Notes under the pieces: generated by a model
What the model was told of the DNA's origin: nothing
The model's database searches: none
What the model saw: the letters and a program-made list of their open reading frames with translations, nothing else
Program-made: the position numbers and the translations under genes
Part shown: in pieces, positions 1 to 11,255 of the stretch
Layout of the letters: the number at the start of each line of letters is the position of its first letter
How positions within the stretch are numbered: position 1 is the stretch's first letter
NCBI GenBank assembly: GCA_022539475.1
Contig: VCMS01000058.1
Coordinates: forward strand, 151,677-215,676
DNA length: 64,000 bases
From: Gracilaria domingensis
Taxonomy: Eukaryota; Rhodophyta; Florideophyceae; Gracilariales; Gracilariaceae
Direction: 5' to 3'

Positions 1-528
1 AGCGTGCGCATGACGTGCTCCAACCGCGTGGAGCAGTACGACGCCGTGCACAACGGCGACGTGGAGTTTGACGACGTGCGGCGCTCGGTGCTGCGCGAGG
101 CGGCCGAGATGTGCGTCAGCGCGCCGACGGGCAGCGTGGAGAGCGCCAACGGCACCATGACCTTCACGCCGGCCGAGCAGCGCTTCTCGTGCTACAGCTT
201 GTTCAAGCTGCGCACGGAGGAGCTGCGGCTGGTGAAGCGCTGGGTGTACGCGGGGCCGGACGCGCTGCGCAACGTGGTGATCGTGGTGTCGGGGCTGCGC
301 GCCGAGCTGCGCGACTTTCGCATGGAGCGCTTCAACGCGCGCCGCACGCTGCTGGTGTTCTGCGCCGTGTACGGCTCGTTCGAGCTGTACAACGCCAAGC
401 TGCACGGCTCGGTGCTGGCGCCGACGGCGTCGCTGACCACCATGGAGACGGTGGTGAACGGCTCGCTCGTCGTGGGCGCGCTGCGCGGCTCGCTGGCCGC
501 GCTGGGCACGCCGTATGTCACGTGCTGA
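1..528 (+). CDS. Choice-of-anchor A domain protein, C-terminal part (5' truncated by window edge)
   Basis: The reading frame is open from the first base and ends at TGA 526-528, so only the last ~175 residues are visible. The segment around residues 120-165 (YGSFELYNAKLHGSVLAPTA, then a V-N-G-S-L-V-V-G motif) matches the conserved core of choice-of-anchor A domains. These are beta-helix-like extracellular modules of bacterial surface proteins that also occur in some algae and oomycetes. By family, the product is probably secreted or wall-associated and adhesive; its N-terminus, signal peptide and anchor are outside the window. Codon usage is extremely GC-rich, like the following gene. The family call rests on remembered motif similarity, so it is moderately sure. 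Confidence 0.6.
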   Translation, partial: SVRMTCSNRVEQYDAVHNGDVEFDDVRRSVLREAAEMCVSAPTGSVESANGTMTFTPAEQRFSCYSLFKLRTEELRLVKRWVYAGPDALRNVVIVVSGLRAELRDFRMERFNARRTLLVFCAVYGSFELYNAKLHGSVLAPTASLTTMETVVNGSLVVGALRGSLAALGTPYVTC

Positions 529-645
529 CTCGCGCCCGCCGTAAAAACCTAACCTTTTGACTGCGCGCCCCTTTTGACTGCGCGCGCCGAATCTGCCGAG
601 ATCGACGCCGCGCCACGCCGCCGCGCTGCGCGCGCTGCGCGCCGT

Positions 646-716
646 GCGCGCGCGCGCGCGCGCGCGCGCGCCATGCGCCGCGCCGCTTTCTACGTGTAGC
701 GCGCGCGCGCGCGCGC
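646..716. repeat. Alternating (CG)n tracts upstream of the zinc-knuckle gene
   Basis: Two pure alternating CG/GC dinucleotide runs occupy about 646-671 and 699-716, separated by a short GC-rich spacer. Alternating purine-pyrimidine CG runs are the classic Z-DNA-prone sequence. They lie about 110 bp before the start codon of the next gene, in the 298-bp spacer after the adhesin-like gene, which holds nothing else I recognise. Confidence 0.8.
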
Positions 717-826
717 CCCAACATTGCGCCCGCCGCCCGCCGCCCGCCGCCGCGCCGAGCCGCCGCGCCCCGCCGCGCCGCCGCCCCGCACCCCCGACGC
801 CCCGCCCGCCCGCCCGCGCGCCGCCC

Positions 827-947
827 ATGGACGCGCCCCCGTCCGCGCCGCCGCAGCGCGCCACGCCCGCCGCCGCGCCCGCGGACGAAGCGCCGCCGCC
901 CGCGCCGCCGCCCGCCTTCGCGCCCGCGCCGCCGCGCGCCGCCACGC

Positions 948-996
<49 letters not shown>

Positions 997-1601
997 TGCC
1001 GCCGCCGCCGCCGTGGCGGCCGGCGCGCCGCACGCCACGCCGCGCTGCGAGGGCTGCGGCGCGCCGCACGGCGGCACGTACGGCTCCGGGCGCTTCTGCT
1101 CGGCGACGTGCGCCAAGAAGGTGGGCGCGCGCCACAAGTGGGCCGCGCGCGCCGCCGCCGCGCCCGGCGCGCCGCGGCGGCCGCCGTCGGCCAGGCGCGC
1201 CGTGCCGGACGCGCCGTGCGAGTGCTGCCACAAGCTGCACGACAAGAGCTACGGCTCGGGCAGGTTTTGTTCCGTGCACTGCGCCAGGAGGGTGGCCGCC
1301 ACGCGCAAGTGGCAGAAGAGCCGCAGCGACAAGTCCAAGCGGCTGGAGGCCATCCGCCCGGCCATGCTGGCCACGCCGCCGCCGCCCGCGCCGCCGTGCG
1401 CGCTGCCCATCTGGACCGGCAAGCGCCGCCGCGTGGTGGCCAACGAGCTGGAGCAGCTGCACATCTCCGACTCGGCGCCGTCCTTCTACGTCACGCAGCC
1501 GTACAGCCTGCCGCAGCCGCTCAACCTACCGACCAACACGCCGCCGCCGCCCGTGTGCGCCGCGCCGCCGCTGCCGCCGCGCGGCTGCACGCCCGCCGCG
1601 C

Positions 1602-1632
<31 letters not shown>

Positions 1633-1641
1633 GCCGTCCGC

Positions 1642-1698
<57 letters not shown>

Positions 1699-2170
1699 GT
1701 CGTCCGCGCGCGTGGCGCGCCACGCCAGCTACCTGCCGCCGCAGCCGCCGCTCGCCAACCACGGCGTGCACTACTCGCAGTCCATCGCGCACGGCGCGGC
1801 GGTGCCGTTCGCGCCGCACGTGCTGTACGCGCCGCACGCGCCCGTGCCCGCGTACTCGGTGCCGGCCGTGCACGCGTACAACGCGCCGTCGGGCGCGGCG
1901 GCGGGCGCGGCGTTTCCGCGCTGCGTGCGCAGCTGCGCGCCCATGGCGGTGCCGCCGGCCGGCAGCCTGCAGCGCGCGTACGTGCTGGCGAACGGCAGGG
2001 CGTTCGAGGTGCGCATGGTGCGCGGCGATGGCGCTGACGCGGCTGGCGCGCGCGCCGTCGAGCAGCGCGCAGTGGTGCTGCCCGCGCCGCCGCGCGAGAA
2101 GCGCGTGGAGAACTCGGAGAGCGCGGCGCGCGCGCTGCTGTGTTTGCGCGAGACCAACGGCGAAACATGA
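827..2170 (+). CDS. Double 'YGSGRFCS' zinc-knuckle protein with poly-alanine tracts
   Basis: The start was placed at ATG 827 (context cgcccATGG), giving 447 aa; the frame upstream is only CG-repeat translation. Two similar modules of about 35 residues are visible, at roughly residues 69-105 and 130-165. Each has C-x2-C, then a G-x-YGSGRFCS-x2-CA+ signature, then a basic segment ending in KW. This resembles the zinc ribbon attached to HNH/NUMOD proteins and a family common in algae, where nucleic-acid binding is assumed. Two long alanine stretches, encoded by (GCC)n at about 949-1011 and 1638-1700, and proline-rich segments flank or follow the modules. The rest looks disordered. An AATAAA at 2209 may serve polyadenylation. 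The function is unknown; a transcriptional or chromatin role is inference. Confidence 0.75.
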
Positions 2171-2522
2171 GCTGCACAACAACCATAAACGCTTCAGCTG
2201 ACCATTCTAATAAATGCCCTTCACTTGTCGTGTCACCGCCGAACGCGATGGAATCGCTGCCAACGACAGCTGCTTAATTTGTCGCATGTCGATTCCCCCA
2301 TCTCCTTTGGCAGCACTAGACTCAAAACTAGAGGCGAAGGCATGCTCGCGCGTGGCACTACACGTCGCTGCGCAGTAGACTAAGGATAACTTATCCTACT
2401 GTACGACACATTTTTGTTATTATTGGCGACAAGGCCCCAAGAGCTTGCGTAGCACGACGACGGCGGGCGCTCCACCACGCAGCCGCCGCCCGCCCAGCCC
2501 CTCTCCGTCAGCGCCGTGCCAA
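2171..2522. other. Intergenic spacer with a 15-bp perfect palindrome
   Basis: No gene is seen. An AATAAA lies at 2209-2214. A perfect palindrome AGGATAA-C-TTATCCT occupies 2383-2397, about 125 bp before the DBP8 start, and is one of many such dyads in the spacers of this window. Confidence 0.7.
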
Positions 2523-3890
2523 ATGGCCACATTCCGCGCCCTCGGAATCAGCCCATGGCTCGAGCAAGCCTGCCACTCGGTCGGAATCCACACGCCAACC
2601 CCAGTGCAGTCCGCCTGCATCCCGCCCATCCTGCAGGGCCGCAACGTCATCGGCGCCGCGCACACCGGCACCGGCAAGACCGCCGCCTTCGTGCTGCCAA
2701 TCCTGCAGCAGCTGGCCCCAGACCCGCGCGGCCTGTTCGCGCTCGTGCTCACCCCGACGCGCGAGCTCGCCTTTCAGATCGCGCAGCAGATCACCGCGTT
2801 TGGCGCGCGCATTGCCGTCCGACATCATGTGCTCGTCGGCGGAGTGCATCAGCTGTCGCAGGCGGCCGCGCTTGCAAAGCTGCCGCACATTGTTGTCGCC
2901 ACGCCGGGCCGCCTGGCGCTCATGGTGTCCAAGCGCTACGTCGCCTTGAGCAAAGTTCGCTTCTTGGTTCTCGATGAGGCGGACCGCCTGCTGGATCCGA
3001 CCTACCTCCAGGACCTCGTGCTTGTCTTGAAAGCTTGCTCTTCCCCGAAGCGACAGACTTTGATGTTTTCGGCCACAATGACGTCTTCACTGCAGCAGTT
3101 GCAACAAATCGCTATGCACGACCACAACACTTTTCGATTCGACGCCCGCGAAAACCACTTTGCCACTGTCGACGCCCTCAGTCAGCGCTACATTTTTCTC
3201 CCCGAGCACCTCAAGGAATGCCATCTCGTCAACCTGCTCAAGGAACAGTACCCATCCTCCAGCGTAATCATATTCGTCGCACGATGCGAAACAGCGCAGC
3301 TGCTCCTCAACATGCTCAATCTACTGGGCATGAACAAAGTCGCCGCGCTGCATTCTGACATGAAGCAAGTTCGTCGCATCGAATCTCTGCAGCGCTTTAA
3401 AGGAAACCTGGTCCGAGCGCTGATCGCCACCGACGTCGCAAGCAGAGGACTTGATATTCCCGCGTGTGAGCTGGTCATAAACTATGACTTGCCCCGCGCC
3501 GTGGCTACCTACGTACACCGCGTCGGACGAACGGCTCGCGCCGGCAGGTCAGGTCTAGCCCTCAGTTTTGTGGCACAGCAAGATGTGCATCTAATCAAAG
3601 CAATAGAGGAGAAGATTGAACGCAAGCTTGAACTGCATGCTGGAAATTCGGAGAACAAAGTCATGGAGAATCTCGCCATGACGCTAAAGGCACGCCAAAT
3701 GGCAAAGATGCGTCTTCATGATAGTGGCTACTTCGAAAAGTCGGAGGCTCGAAGAGGCGAGTTGAGAAGTGCTGCCAAGCGTCGGAAACAACAGTGGAGA
3801 GATGGCAACCGTGCGAAGAAGCTTCGACTCCAAGAGCCTGAGGAAACTGCTACACAAACGAAGGAAGCCCGAGTCGGATCGACAGCCTAG
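2523..3890 (+). CDS. DBP8: DEAD-box ATP-dependent RNA helicase, DBP8/DDX49 type
   Basis: This is a 455-aa DEAD-box helicase of the nucleolar DBP8/DDX49 subfamily, which acts in 40S subunit pre-rRNA processing. All core motifs are present in order. A Q-motif-like region leads to Walker A AHTGTGKT (46-53), PTRELA (78-83), TPGR (127-130), DEAD (151-154), SAT (183-185), ATDVASRGLDIP (302-313) and HRVGRTARAGR (332-342). The spacing, the N-terminal F-x-x-LG...WL segment and the IEEKIERKLE tail match DDX49 better than other paralogues. The C-terminus is lysine/arginine-rich, as expected for a nucleolar protein. The start is ATG 2523, directly before the conserved region; the upstream in-frame codons are low complexity. 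The gene is uninterrupted, without introns. Confidence 0.95.
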   Translation: MATFRALGISPWLEQACHSVGIHTPTPVQSACIPPILQGRNVIGAAHTGTGKTAAFVLPILQQLAPDPRGLFALVLTPTRELAFQIAQQITAFGARIAVRHHVLVGGVHQLSQAAALAKLPHIVVATPGRLALMVSKRYVALSKVRFLVLDEADRLLDPTYLQDLVLVLKACSSPKRQTLMFSATMTSSLQQLQQIAMHDHNTFRFDARENHFATVDALSQRYIFLPEHLKECHLVNLLKEQYPSSSVIIFVARCETAQLLLNMLNLLGMNKVAALHSDMKQVRRIESLQRFKGNLVRALIATDVASRGLDIPACELVINYDLPRAVATYVHRVGRTARAGRSGLALSFVAQQDVHLIKAIEEKIERKLELHAGNSENKVMENLAMTLKARQMAKMRLHDSGYFEKSEARRGELRSAAKRRKQQWRDGNRAKKLRLQEPEETATQTKEARVGSTA

Positions 3891-4744
3891 TGTTCACGTT
3901 TGGAAACTTTCCCTGGCGTTCAATAGTCCTGTTGTCCTGCTCCCTCGTTGTTTGGCACCACAATCACACCAAGCACCCAACAAGAGCTGTTCCTACCTGA
4001 ATTCAACTCTGTCACACCATGTGACTCAAATGCCTGACTAGCTTGGGTGTTTCAACTCTAATATCGTATGTTACGTCATCGGACGTGACTGTTTTTTTTG
4101 TTCTCCGGGTTTGGTCATGGAGAGCGCTTTTCTTGGAAACCGCTCTGGATGGTTTTCAGTTTCTGATTTAAACGGTTTCGATATCCAAGTGGAAGGAAAC
4201 CCTTGCACGGAACGACACGAAATACCTTGCCTTGGAGCTAGCTCTGTATATGCCGTAGGTTTCCGTTCCCACGTTTGTTCCGTCTGTGGTTGCGAAGCCT
4301 TACACTTTGTGCGTCGCACAAGCTTTGGCTGCCGAGCGTTGGTCGTTTATAACGTACCCGTCTGGTAATGATGATACGGCATATGCTGGTTCCCCTGAGG
4401 GGGTGTCACGGACCGTTACTCAAGTGTAGTTGCCATCCGGGGTCAATACAAAGTGGTTCAATGGAAATTACTTAACGCTAGAACTTCTCAGGATCCTGGC
4501 AGTCTTCATTAGCAGAGTCTGTCACACCGCTCGCACGGAGCCCAATAGACTGCTCTCTGGGTGCCGGGTTCCATCTAGGCTGCATAGAGCAACTGTTACA
4601 TTCCTTGTTCTGCGTCACCCTAGTTGTGGGATTGCTTGATTTCCCTTACTTGCAGTAAGAACGGGGGTTGACGCCTTCCGCTCTTCATTGCGAACGTCTC
4701 CATCTTCATCTGCGACGTAAGCAATTCTGCGTAACAATCATCCC
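3891..4744. other. Intergenic spacer, no supported gene; several short dyads
   Basis: No conserved reading frame is visible in this 854-bp spacer between two same-strand genes. It carries small inverted repeats: a 15-bp perfect palindrome TTGTGCG-T-CGCACAA at 4307-4321, CCCCT-G-AGGGG at 4392-4402, and CTTACT-tgc-AGTAAG at 4645-4659. Confidence 0.7.
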
Positions 4745-5743
4745 ATGAGACGTTCATCGTCGAAGTTGATAACTCGCGCACGGAGTTTGCGCAATGTGAG
4801 TAAAGTTCCGTTCAAGTTCAAGTTTGACTTATTGATCGAAACAGTTGACAAACTTGCTGCTCACGGAGATGTGGTTGTCATCTGGGAAAGGTCCAACAAC
4901 AAGGTTCATGCCACGAAAGCGGTGAAAATTGATAAGAACACAAGAAAAGCCTCCTTCAACAACGAAAAGATTGCCACTGATATCACACTGTTTAAGAGTC
5001 AGCCATCGGAGCGTCGTTTCCAAGAGAAGGTTGTTAAGCTAGCAGTGAAGCAGAACAACGCTGACGGCAAAACGCTCGGGAAGATTCATCTCAACCTAGC
5101 TGATTACGCTGAGGTTCCTTCAGGTTCGAAGAGAATCAGCGCCGAGCTTACGAACGGAGCAGTGCTTATTGCCACTGTACAGTGCCAATTTCTGTCAATG
5201 GGAAAGACGATTCAGACGAAACCTGGCAAGTCTGAAACAAATGAGAGCTCACAGGACGAAGAAGATCTTGATGATGATATGGAGAGTGAGTGCAATTCCG
5301 TTGCTGTCGATGAAACTCCCACCGGATTTTTGAAGAGCAAGTTAAAGATTGCTCGTGTGGGATCCAAGAAACTAATTGGCCGCACCGTTGGCAAAACCAA
5401 GGCAGATGAAGAGAATAACATGGAAGTAGCAAACACTGTTGACCAACAAAGTTTCGAGCAACTACGTAAGGAGAATCAGCGGCTCAGGAAACAACTGGAG
5501 GAAGCTGAGTGCAACGCCGGATTGACCGGGGATGCTAAACGGGGTGATGTCGCAAAATCTCTCAGGAATGAAGTTCGAGAGCTTCGAAATGCGCTTGCAC
5601 GGGAGCCAATCTACGCTGACGTAGTGAAGGAACTGAAAGAGGCGAAGATGGCACTGGCGTTACTTCACCTTGAAAAAGAAGAAGTTTTGTTTGAGCTCAT
5701 GAAGTATCAAAGAGGAGAGAAGAGTCCTAGAAACTCATTGTGA
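4745..5743 (+). CDS. NT-type C2 domain protein with C-terminal coiled coil (EEIG1/EHBP1-like N-terminus)
   Basis: The 332-aa product starts at ATG 4745. Residues ~20-155 form a beta-rich block (VPFKFKFDLLIETVDKLAAH, then VVVIWERSNN, later GKIHLNLADYAE and a final VLIATVQCQFLS strand) typical of NT-type C2 domains found in EEIG1, EHBP1 and plant light-response proteins. These usually mediate membrane or organelle-cytoskeleton association. An acidic linker follows at about 175-195. Residues ~235-325 are heptad-rich and predict a coiled coil. There are no membrane segments. Within the family, such proteins act as adaptors; the partner here is unknown. No introns are needed. Confidence 0.75.
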   Translation: MRRSSSKLITRARSLRNVSKVPFKFKFDLLIETVDKLAAHGDVVVIWERSNNKVHATKAVKIDKNTRKASFNNEKIATDITLFKSQPSERRFQEKVVKLAVKQNNADGKTLGKIHLNLADYAEVPSGSKRISAELTNGAVLIATVQCQFLSMGKTIQTKPGKSETNESSQDEEDLDDDMESECNSVAVDETPTGFLKSKLKIARVGSKKLIGRTVGKTKADEENNMEVANTVDQQSFEQLRKENQRLRKQLEEAECNAGLTGDAKRGDVAKSLRNEVRELRNALAREPIYADVVKELKEAKMALALLHLEKEEVLFELMKYQRGEKSPRNSL

Positions 5744-6377
5744 GATATCGACGATAGCAGCAGCATCTGCAAGAATAGCATCGCAGCAATACATTTCGAT
5801 ACGAAGCAGGCATCTTGAACGTTTCTTGGAGAAAGCATGGGCGATTCTACTACACAGGAGCAAGCTTAGGCGCAGGATACACCAAGCAGTGCGTTCACTA
5901 CAAGGTATCTTCATATGTGACTGCCAGAAGTATTTCCATCGGTGCTGCGCCTGGGAGTACGTAGTTGAATTGATGCCTATTCGGTGGGGGCTTCAATGAA
6001 GGAGATGTCTGCTGTAGAGCCCCATTTCTCGCTTATCTCAAGATTCATTTCGTAAATACTAATCATTCCAGTTGTTTCTCACTCATCTTTCCAACTGATT
6101 ACTACAAAGAACAATCGTCATACGTAAGTTCTAAAGGAGTGAAATCACTATACCAGTAATATATTGGCTTCCAGAGCACAGCAACACCAATGGTGTTGCA
6201 GTGCTCTGGACTATACAACAAGACTCATAATACAGAATATAGCATTGGGCAATCACTGGAACATTGAGCTTAATCTGATGGAGTCGAAGAGAGCTTCGGG
6301 ACACGGATGTAGTCTTTCTCGACACATGGGGCTTCAACCATTATGTCATCACTGCAGACATAAATAGAAACATGGAG
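5744..6377. other. Convergent intergenic spacer containing a 39-bp palindrome
   Basis: No gene is seen between the 3' ends of the C2-domain gene (+) and GatC (-). The spacer holds the large near-perfect palindrome listed separately at 6171-6209. Smaller dyads flank it: AGTGA-aa-TCACT at 6138-6149 and CGAAG-agag-CTTCG at 6285-6298. Confidence 0.7.
6171..6209. repeat. 39-bp near-perfect palindrome
   Basis: The left arm is CCAGAGCAC-A-GCAACACCA and the right arm TGGTGTTGC-A-GTGCTCTGG, around a single central A. That makes 18 of 19 base pairs, with one internal A/A mismatch. It lies 430 bp downstream of the C2-domain gene and 170 bp downstream of gatC, which converge on it. It could form a cruciform in DNA or a hairpin in either 3' transcript. 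Function unknown. Confidence 0.9.
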
Positions 6378-6770
6378 TTAGAAATCATTATTAATGTGAA
6401 GCACAAATGAGCTTTGTGGGTGCACGCACACATTGGAAAAACGACGAGGAACGTCTTCTCTCATTACATTTTGCAAATCCTGCGCAGAAGTCATTGGTTC
6501 AACCCCATCCACATTGACCTCACTTATCGAGTCAAAGAAAGTGATGACCTTCTTGATTTCCGGAACAATTTTCTTCAGCTCGTTGTCTGATAGTCGCAAT
6601 TGCGCAAGCTTTGCAATGTTCTGGACCTCCTGCGTAGAAATATCAATGCAACTTCTCACCGGTGGAAAACACGACTGATATCTTTTACATCCGGAGCGGA
6701 TCGCAGTCGATGGAGCAACACCTAACCAAACTGGAATAGATGAGATAAATGCCGATGTACCAGAGTTCAT
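6378..6770 (-). CDS. GATC: Glutamyl-tRNA(Gln) amidotransferase subunit C, organellar
   Basis: GatC is the small subunit of GatCAB, which converts misacylated Glu-tRNA(Gln) to Gln-tRNA(Gln) in plastids and mitochondria. The diagnostic segment is EVQNIAKLAQLRLSDNELKK, followed by V-x-F-F-D-S-I-x-E-V-x-V-D-G-V-E-P-M and M-R-E-D-V-P, as in the family. The first in-frame ATG is at 6768-6770, giving 130 aa with a leader of about 45 residues that looks like a targeting peptide. The frame remains open upstream to 6851 without an ATG, so an upstream exon cannot be excluded. The gene faces UTP23 divergently across about 500 bp. Confidence 0.88.
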   Translation of the reverse strand: MNSGTSAFISSIPVWLGVAPSTAIRSGCKRYQSCFPPVRSCIDISTQEVQNIAKLAQLRLSDNELKKIVPEIKKVITFFDSISEVNVDGVEPMTSAQDLQNVMREDVPRRFSNVCVHPQSSFVLHINNDF

Positions 6771-7265
6771 TGGAAATGCCTTAAGCGGAAGGTCTCGATA
6801 AAGCTTTGTGCCGAAGAATGACTTGTTGTCGTCGATACCAAAATGAGTCACAATTCCAATTGCAGTCCGTTCAAAGTGAGTGTTTCTTAACCAACCGTTG
6901 GAGAGAGAGGGAGAGAAACGAGAGAAACGTTTGTTAACTTCGTGAAGGATGCCTGGTCAACGTCATACCCAACAACTTCAGTTGAATGGTTTTCTTACCT
7001 CCGACTCGGAGGCTCCGAGCTGTCCCAGATCACACGATTGCTCTATGCTAAAATTTAGCGCTCGTAGATAATGCTGGCTATGGGAATCTAACAAGGATAA
7101 AAGAATACTAAATACTACCATTTACACGTGCGAAATCTTGGTAAATGGGCACTGCTGTAGCAGCAGCTTTCACATATCACTCTTGAGCGTTCCCTCTCAA
7201 AGGTTTCACAAGTTTGTATGTAAGAACCCATTCAATCCGCGAGAACCGCGGGTGACATATCAGGA
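6771..7265. other. Divergent spacer between GATC and UTP23
   Basis: This 495-bp region lies between divergently transcribed genes and presumably holds both promoters. A short purine-rich GAGAGAGAGGGAGAGA tract lies near 6901. No reading frame is supported. Confidence 0.6.
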
Positions 7266-8525
7266 ATGCCGCGGAACAAAGGAAGAAGTAGCCAGGGCAG
7301 GAAGATTCTGTCGTTCTTTCGCGTCAATTTTGGGTATCTGCCGCCATATTACGTCCTATGCGACGGCGACATGATTCATCAGTCTTTAAAGAACGACATG
7401 TACATCAAGCAGTCGCTACCCAACATCCTAAATGCCCCTGCCCAACCTGCAGTGACAAGCTGCGTTCTCGAGGATCTACGAAGCAGAGGTTCAGAATTTT
7501 CCAGTGCTGCTCTTTTTGCAAAAAGAGTGTTTCGATTGCCTTGCGCTCATGACGATAAACTCGACGCTGCCGCCTGCATATTGCAACTATTGCGCAATGC
7601 TTCAGAGGCGAAGATTATGATCGCAGCCGCGAACGTGGACCTTCTCAAGCAGCTTACACGCATCCCAGGCATTCCTCTAATATCCATATTTAACGGAACG
7701 AAACTTGTAGTAAGACCCCCGAACAGACCCACGCTGGACTATGTACGAAATAACGAGAAGATCAAAACGCAGGCCATCAGCGATAGGGATAAATCTCTTC
7801 TGGAACGAATCAAGAGGGACGAAAGAGCAAAAAGGCCCCAGCGCACAATAATCAGAAAGAAGCGACGGGCTAAAGGTCCAAACCCTCTCAGCGTCAAGAG
7901 GTCTAAGAAACAATCTCGGACAAAGACAGGTGAATTAAAGGAAAGACGGGATAACTGCGAAGATGAAGAAAACCATAGCACTCCGTCCAGGTTGGAGATG
8001 AGCACGATATCTGATTCCGTTTCTGGAAAGAGGAATAAATCAGCTGGCGGGAAGCGAAAGAGAGAAAGGCGTGTGGCAAGTAGAGAAGAAGACGGAAAAG
8101 ACAATAACGAAGATATCCTTCCTCCTTCGAAAGCAAGACGGAGACAGATACCGGTTTCGAATTCAGTCGAGGGTAACTCCAATAAAGGGGTACAAAAAGG
8201 AAAAGACATGTGGATCGGAGGTAAGCCTGACGCGACTGTGAATTCCTCCGGTTACGAAGTGAATGGGAATAGTAACGTCCCGAAACAAGAATCGCGAAAA
8301 GAAAGTCCAGTGGCGAATTCAGGTAAAGACGACGCGAATTCATTTAATTACGGTGAATCAACAAAGAAGGATCATAACGTTTGTGGTGACCGAAAAGAAG
8401 ATAGTGGAAATGGAAAGAACAATTGTGTTTCAGCAGCCCAAATCATAACAGCAGAAGAAGCTGAGTCTGGCAAACGGAAAAAGCAGCGAAAGAACCGTAG
8501 AAGACGGCCGGCAAAGAAACAGTGA
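7266..8525 (+). CDS. UTP23: rRNA-processing protein UTP23 (PIN-fold family)
   Basis: UTP23 is a small-subunit-processome protein of the Fcf1/Utp23 PIN-like family needed for early 18S rRNA processing in the nucleolus. The N-terminus fits the family start: a basic segment then FFRVNFGYLPPYYVLCDGDM. CVLEDLRSRGSEF (about 66-78), an IMIAAAN strand, the IPGIPLISIF segment and the KGPNPLSVKRSKK signature near residue 205 are also seen. The 419-aa length exceeds the usual UTP23 because of a long lysine/serine/asparagine-rich, probably disordered tail (about 220-419) ending in a basic KKQRKNRRRRPAKKQ cluster. ATG 7266 gives the family-typical start and no intron is needed. Confidence 0.9.
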   Translation: MPRNKGRSSQGRKILSFFRVNFGYLPPYYVLCDGDMIHQSLKNDMYIKQSLPNILNAPAQPAVTSCVLEDLRSRGSEFSSAALFAKRVFRLPCAHDDKLDAAACILQLLRNASEAKIMIAAANVDLLKQLTRIPGIPLISIFNGTKLVVRPPNRPTLDYVRNNEKIKTQAISDRDKSLLERIKRDERAKRPQRTIIRKKRRAKGPNPLSVKRSKKQSRTKTGELKERRDNCEDEENHSTPSRLEMSTISDSVSGKRNKSAGGKRKRERRVASREEDGKDNNEDILPPSKARRRQIPVSNSVEGNSNKGVQKGKDMWIGGKPDATVNSSGYEVNGNSNVPKQESRKESPVANSGKDDANSFNYGESTKKDHNVCGDRKEDSGNGKNNCVSAAQIITAEEAESGKRKKQRKNRRRRPAKKQ

Positions 8526-8902
8526 TTCTTTTCTTGAACCGAGTTTGAGTGAATGACTAGGCACAACTCGAAAGTTTTCCTATGCAAGTTTCATGAAATG
8601 AAATGTTCTCCATCGAGTTGTGGAACGGACGCACCAGTGCATGAGCTAGATGTAACTTTGAAGCCAAGTTTTGTCTCACACACATAAATGAACAGGATTC
8701 AGCTCAATCGGAAGGAGCTGGTGGGTTTCTTCCGATTTGTTTCAGGTACAAATTCAGTATCCCATACTCACAATAGCACTCCCGCCGGTTTCCGCATTCG
8801 AAAGGAAATAGGATCCGTTCGAAACTTGTTGATTCAAAAGAATGAATACTGCCCTTGTAGCGCCCTGTCGTCTTCAAACTCCTTCAATTGGTTGGTTTTC
8901 TA
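8526..8902. other. Convergent spacer between UTP23 and RPC19
   Basis: No supported gene lies in these 377 bp between two converging genes. A perfect 10-bp palindrome TTTCATGAAA occurs about 65 bp after the UTP23 stop. Confidence 0.6.
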
Positions 8903-9238
8903 TCATCCCTCGTTGTTCATTGATTTATAAGCTTCGGTTTCCAGGGAGAATCTTGTTCGAATGAATTCCGCCATATCCTTCAAGTCGACTAGCGCTTTCT
9001 TAAAGAGGTCGGCAGCCGGCTTCTCAAAAGTCTCTACACGGATATTCATTATGTTTTCACTTGGATGCGGGATACTGTATCCGCAAAACTTCACTTCAGG
9101 GTTCTTTATGAGTATATAGCGCAAGGCATTGCCCAATGTATGGTCTTCATCCCGCAAAACAAACGTTTGATTTGTTTGATCCGTCCCGATAACCTCTACT
9201 TTAGGTTCAGAACCCGTTTCGTTGTTCATGATGTGCAT
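8903..9238 (-). CDS. RPC19: DNA-directed RNA polymerases I and III subunit AC19 (RPAC2)
   Basis: This 111-aa protein is the AC19 subunit shared by RNA polymerases I and III, the eukaryotic counterpart of one bacterial alpha subunit; it dimerises with AC40. The alpha-like motif FVLRDEDHTLGNALRYIL is followed by KNPEVKFCGYSIPHPSE and a helical C-terminal half, as in human POLR1D. ATG 9236-9238 with a short 17-residue leader is normal for the family. It is divergent from RVB1. A second RNA polymerase III subunit (RPC8) lies 16 kb away. Confidence 0.95.
   Translation of the reverse strand: MHIMNNETGSEPKVEVIGTDQTNQTFVLRDEDHTLGNALRYILIKNPEVKFCGYSIPHPSENIMNIRVETFEKPAADLFKKALVDLKDMAEFIRTRFSLETEAYKSMNNEG

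Positions 9239-11255
<2,017 letters not shown>

Noticed and set aside
1521-2186. Long open frames on both strands across the GC-rich zinc-knuckle gene
   Set aside because: They are arginine/alanine/glycine low-complexity translations of (GCC)n and CpG-rich DNA; only the frame with the two cysteine knuckles has protein-like features.
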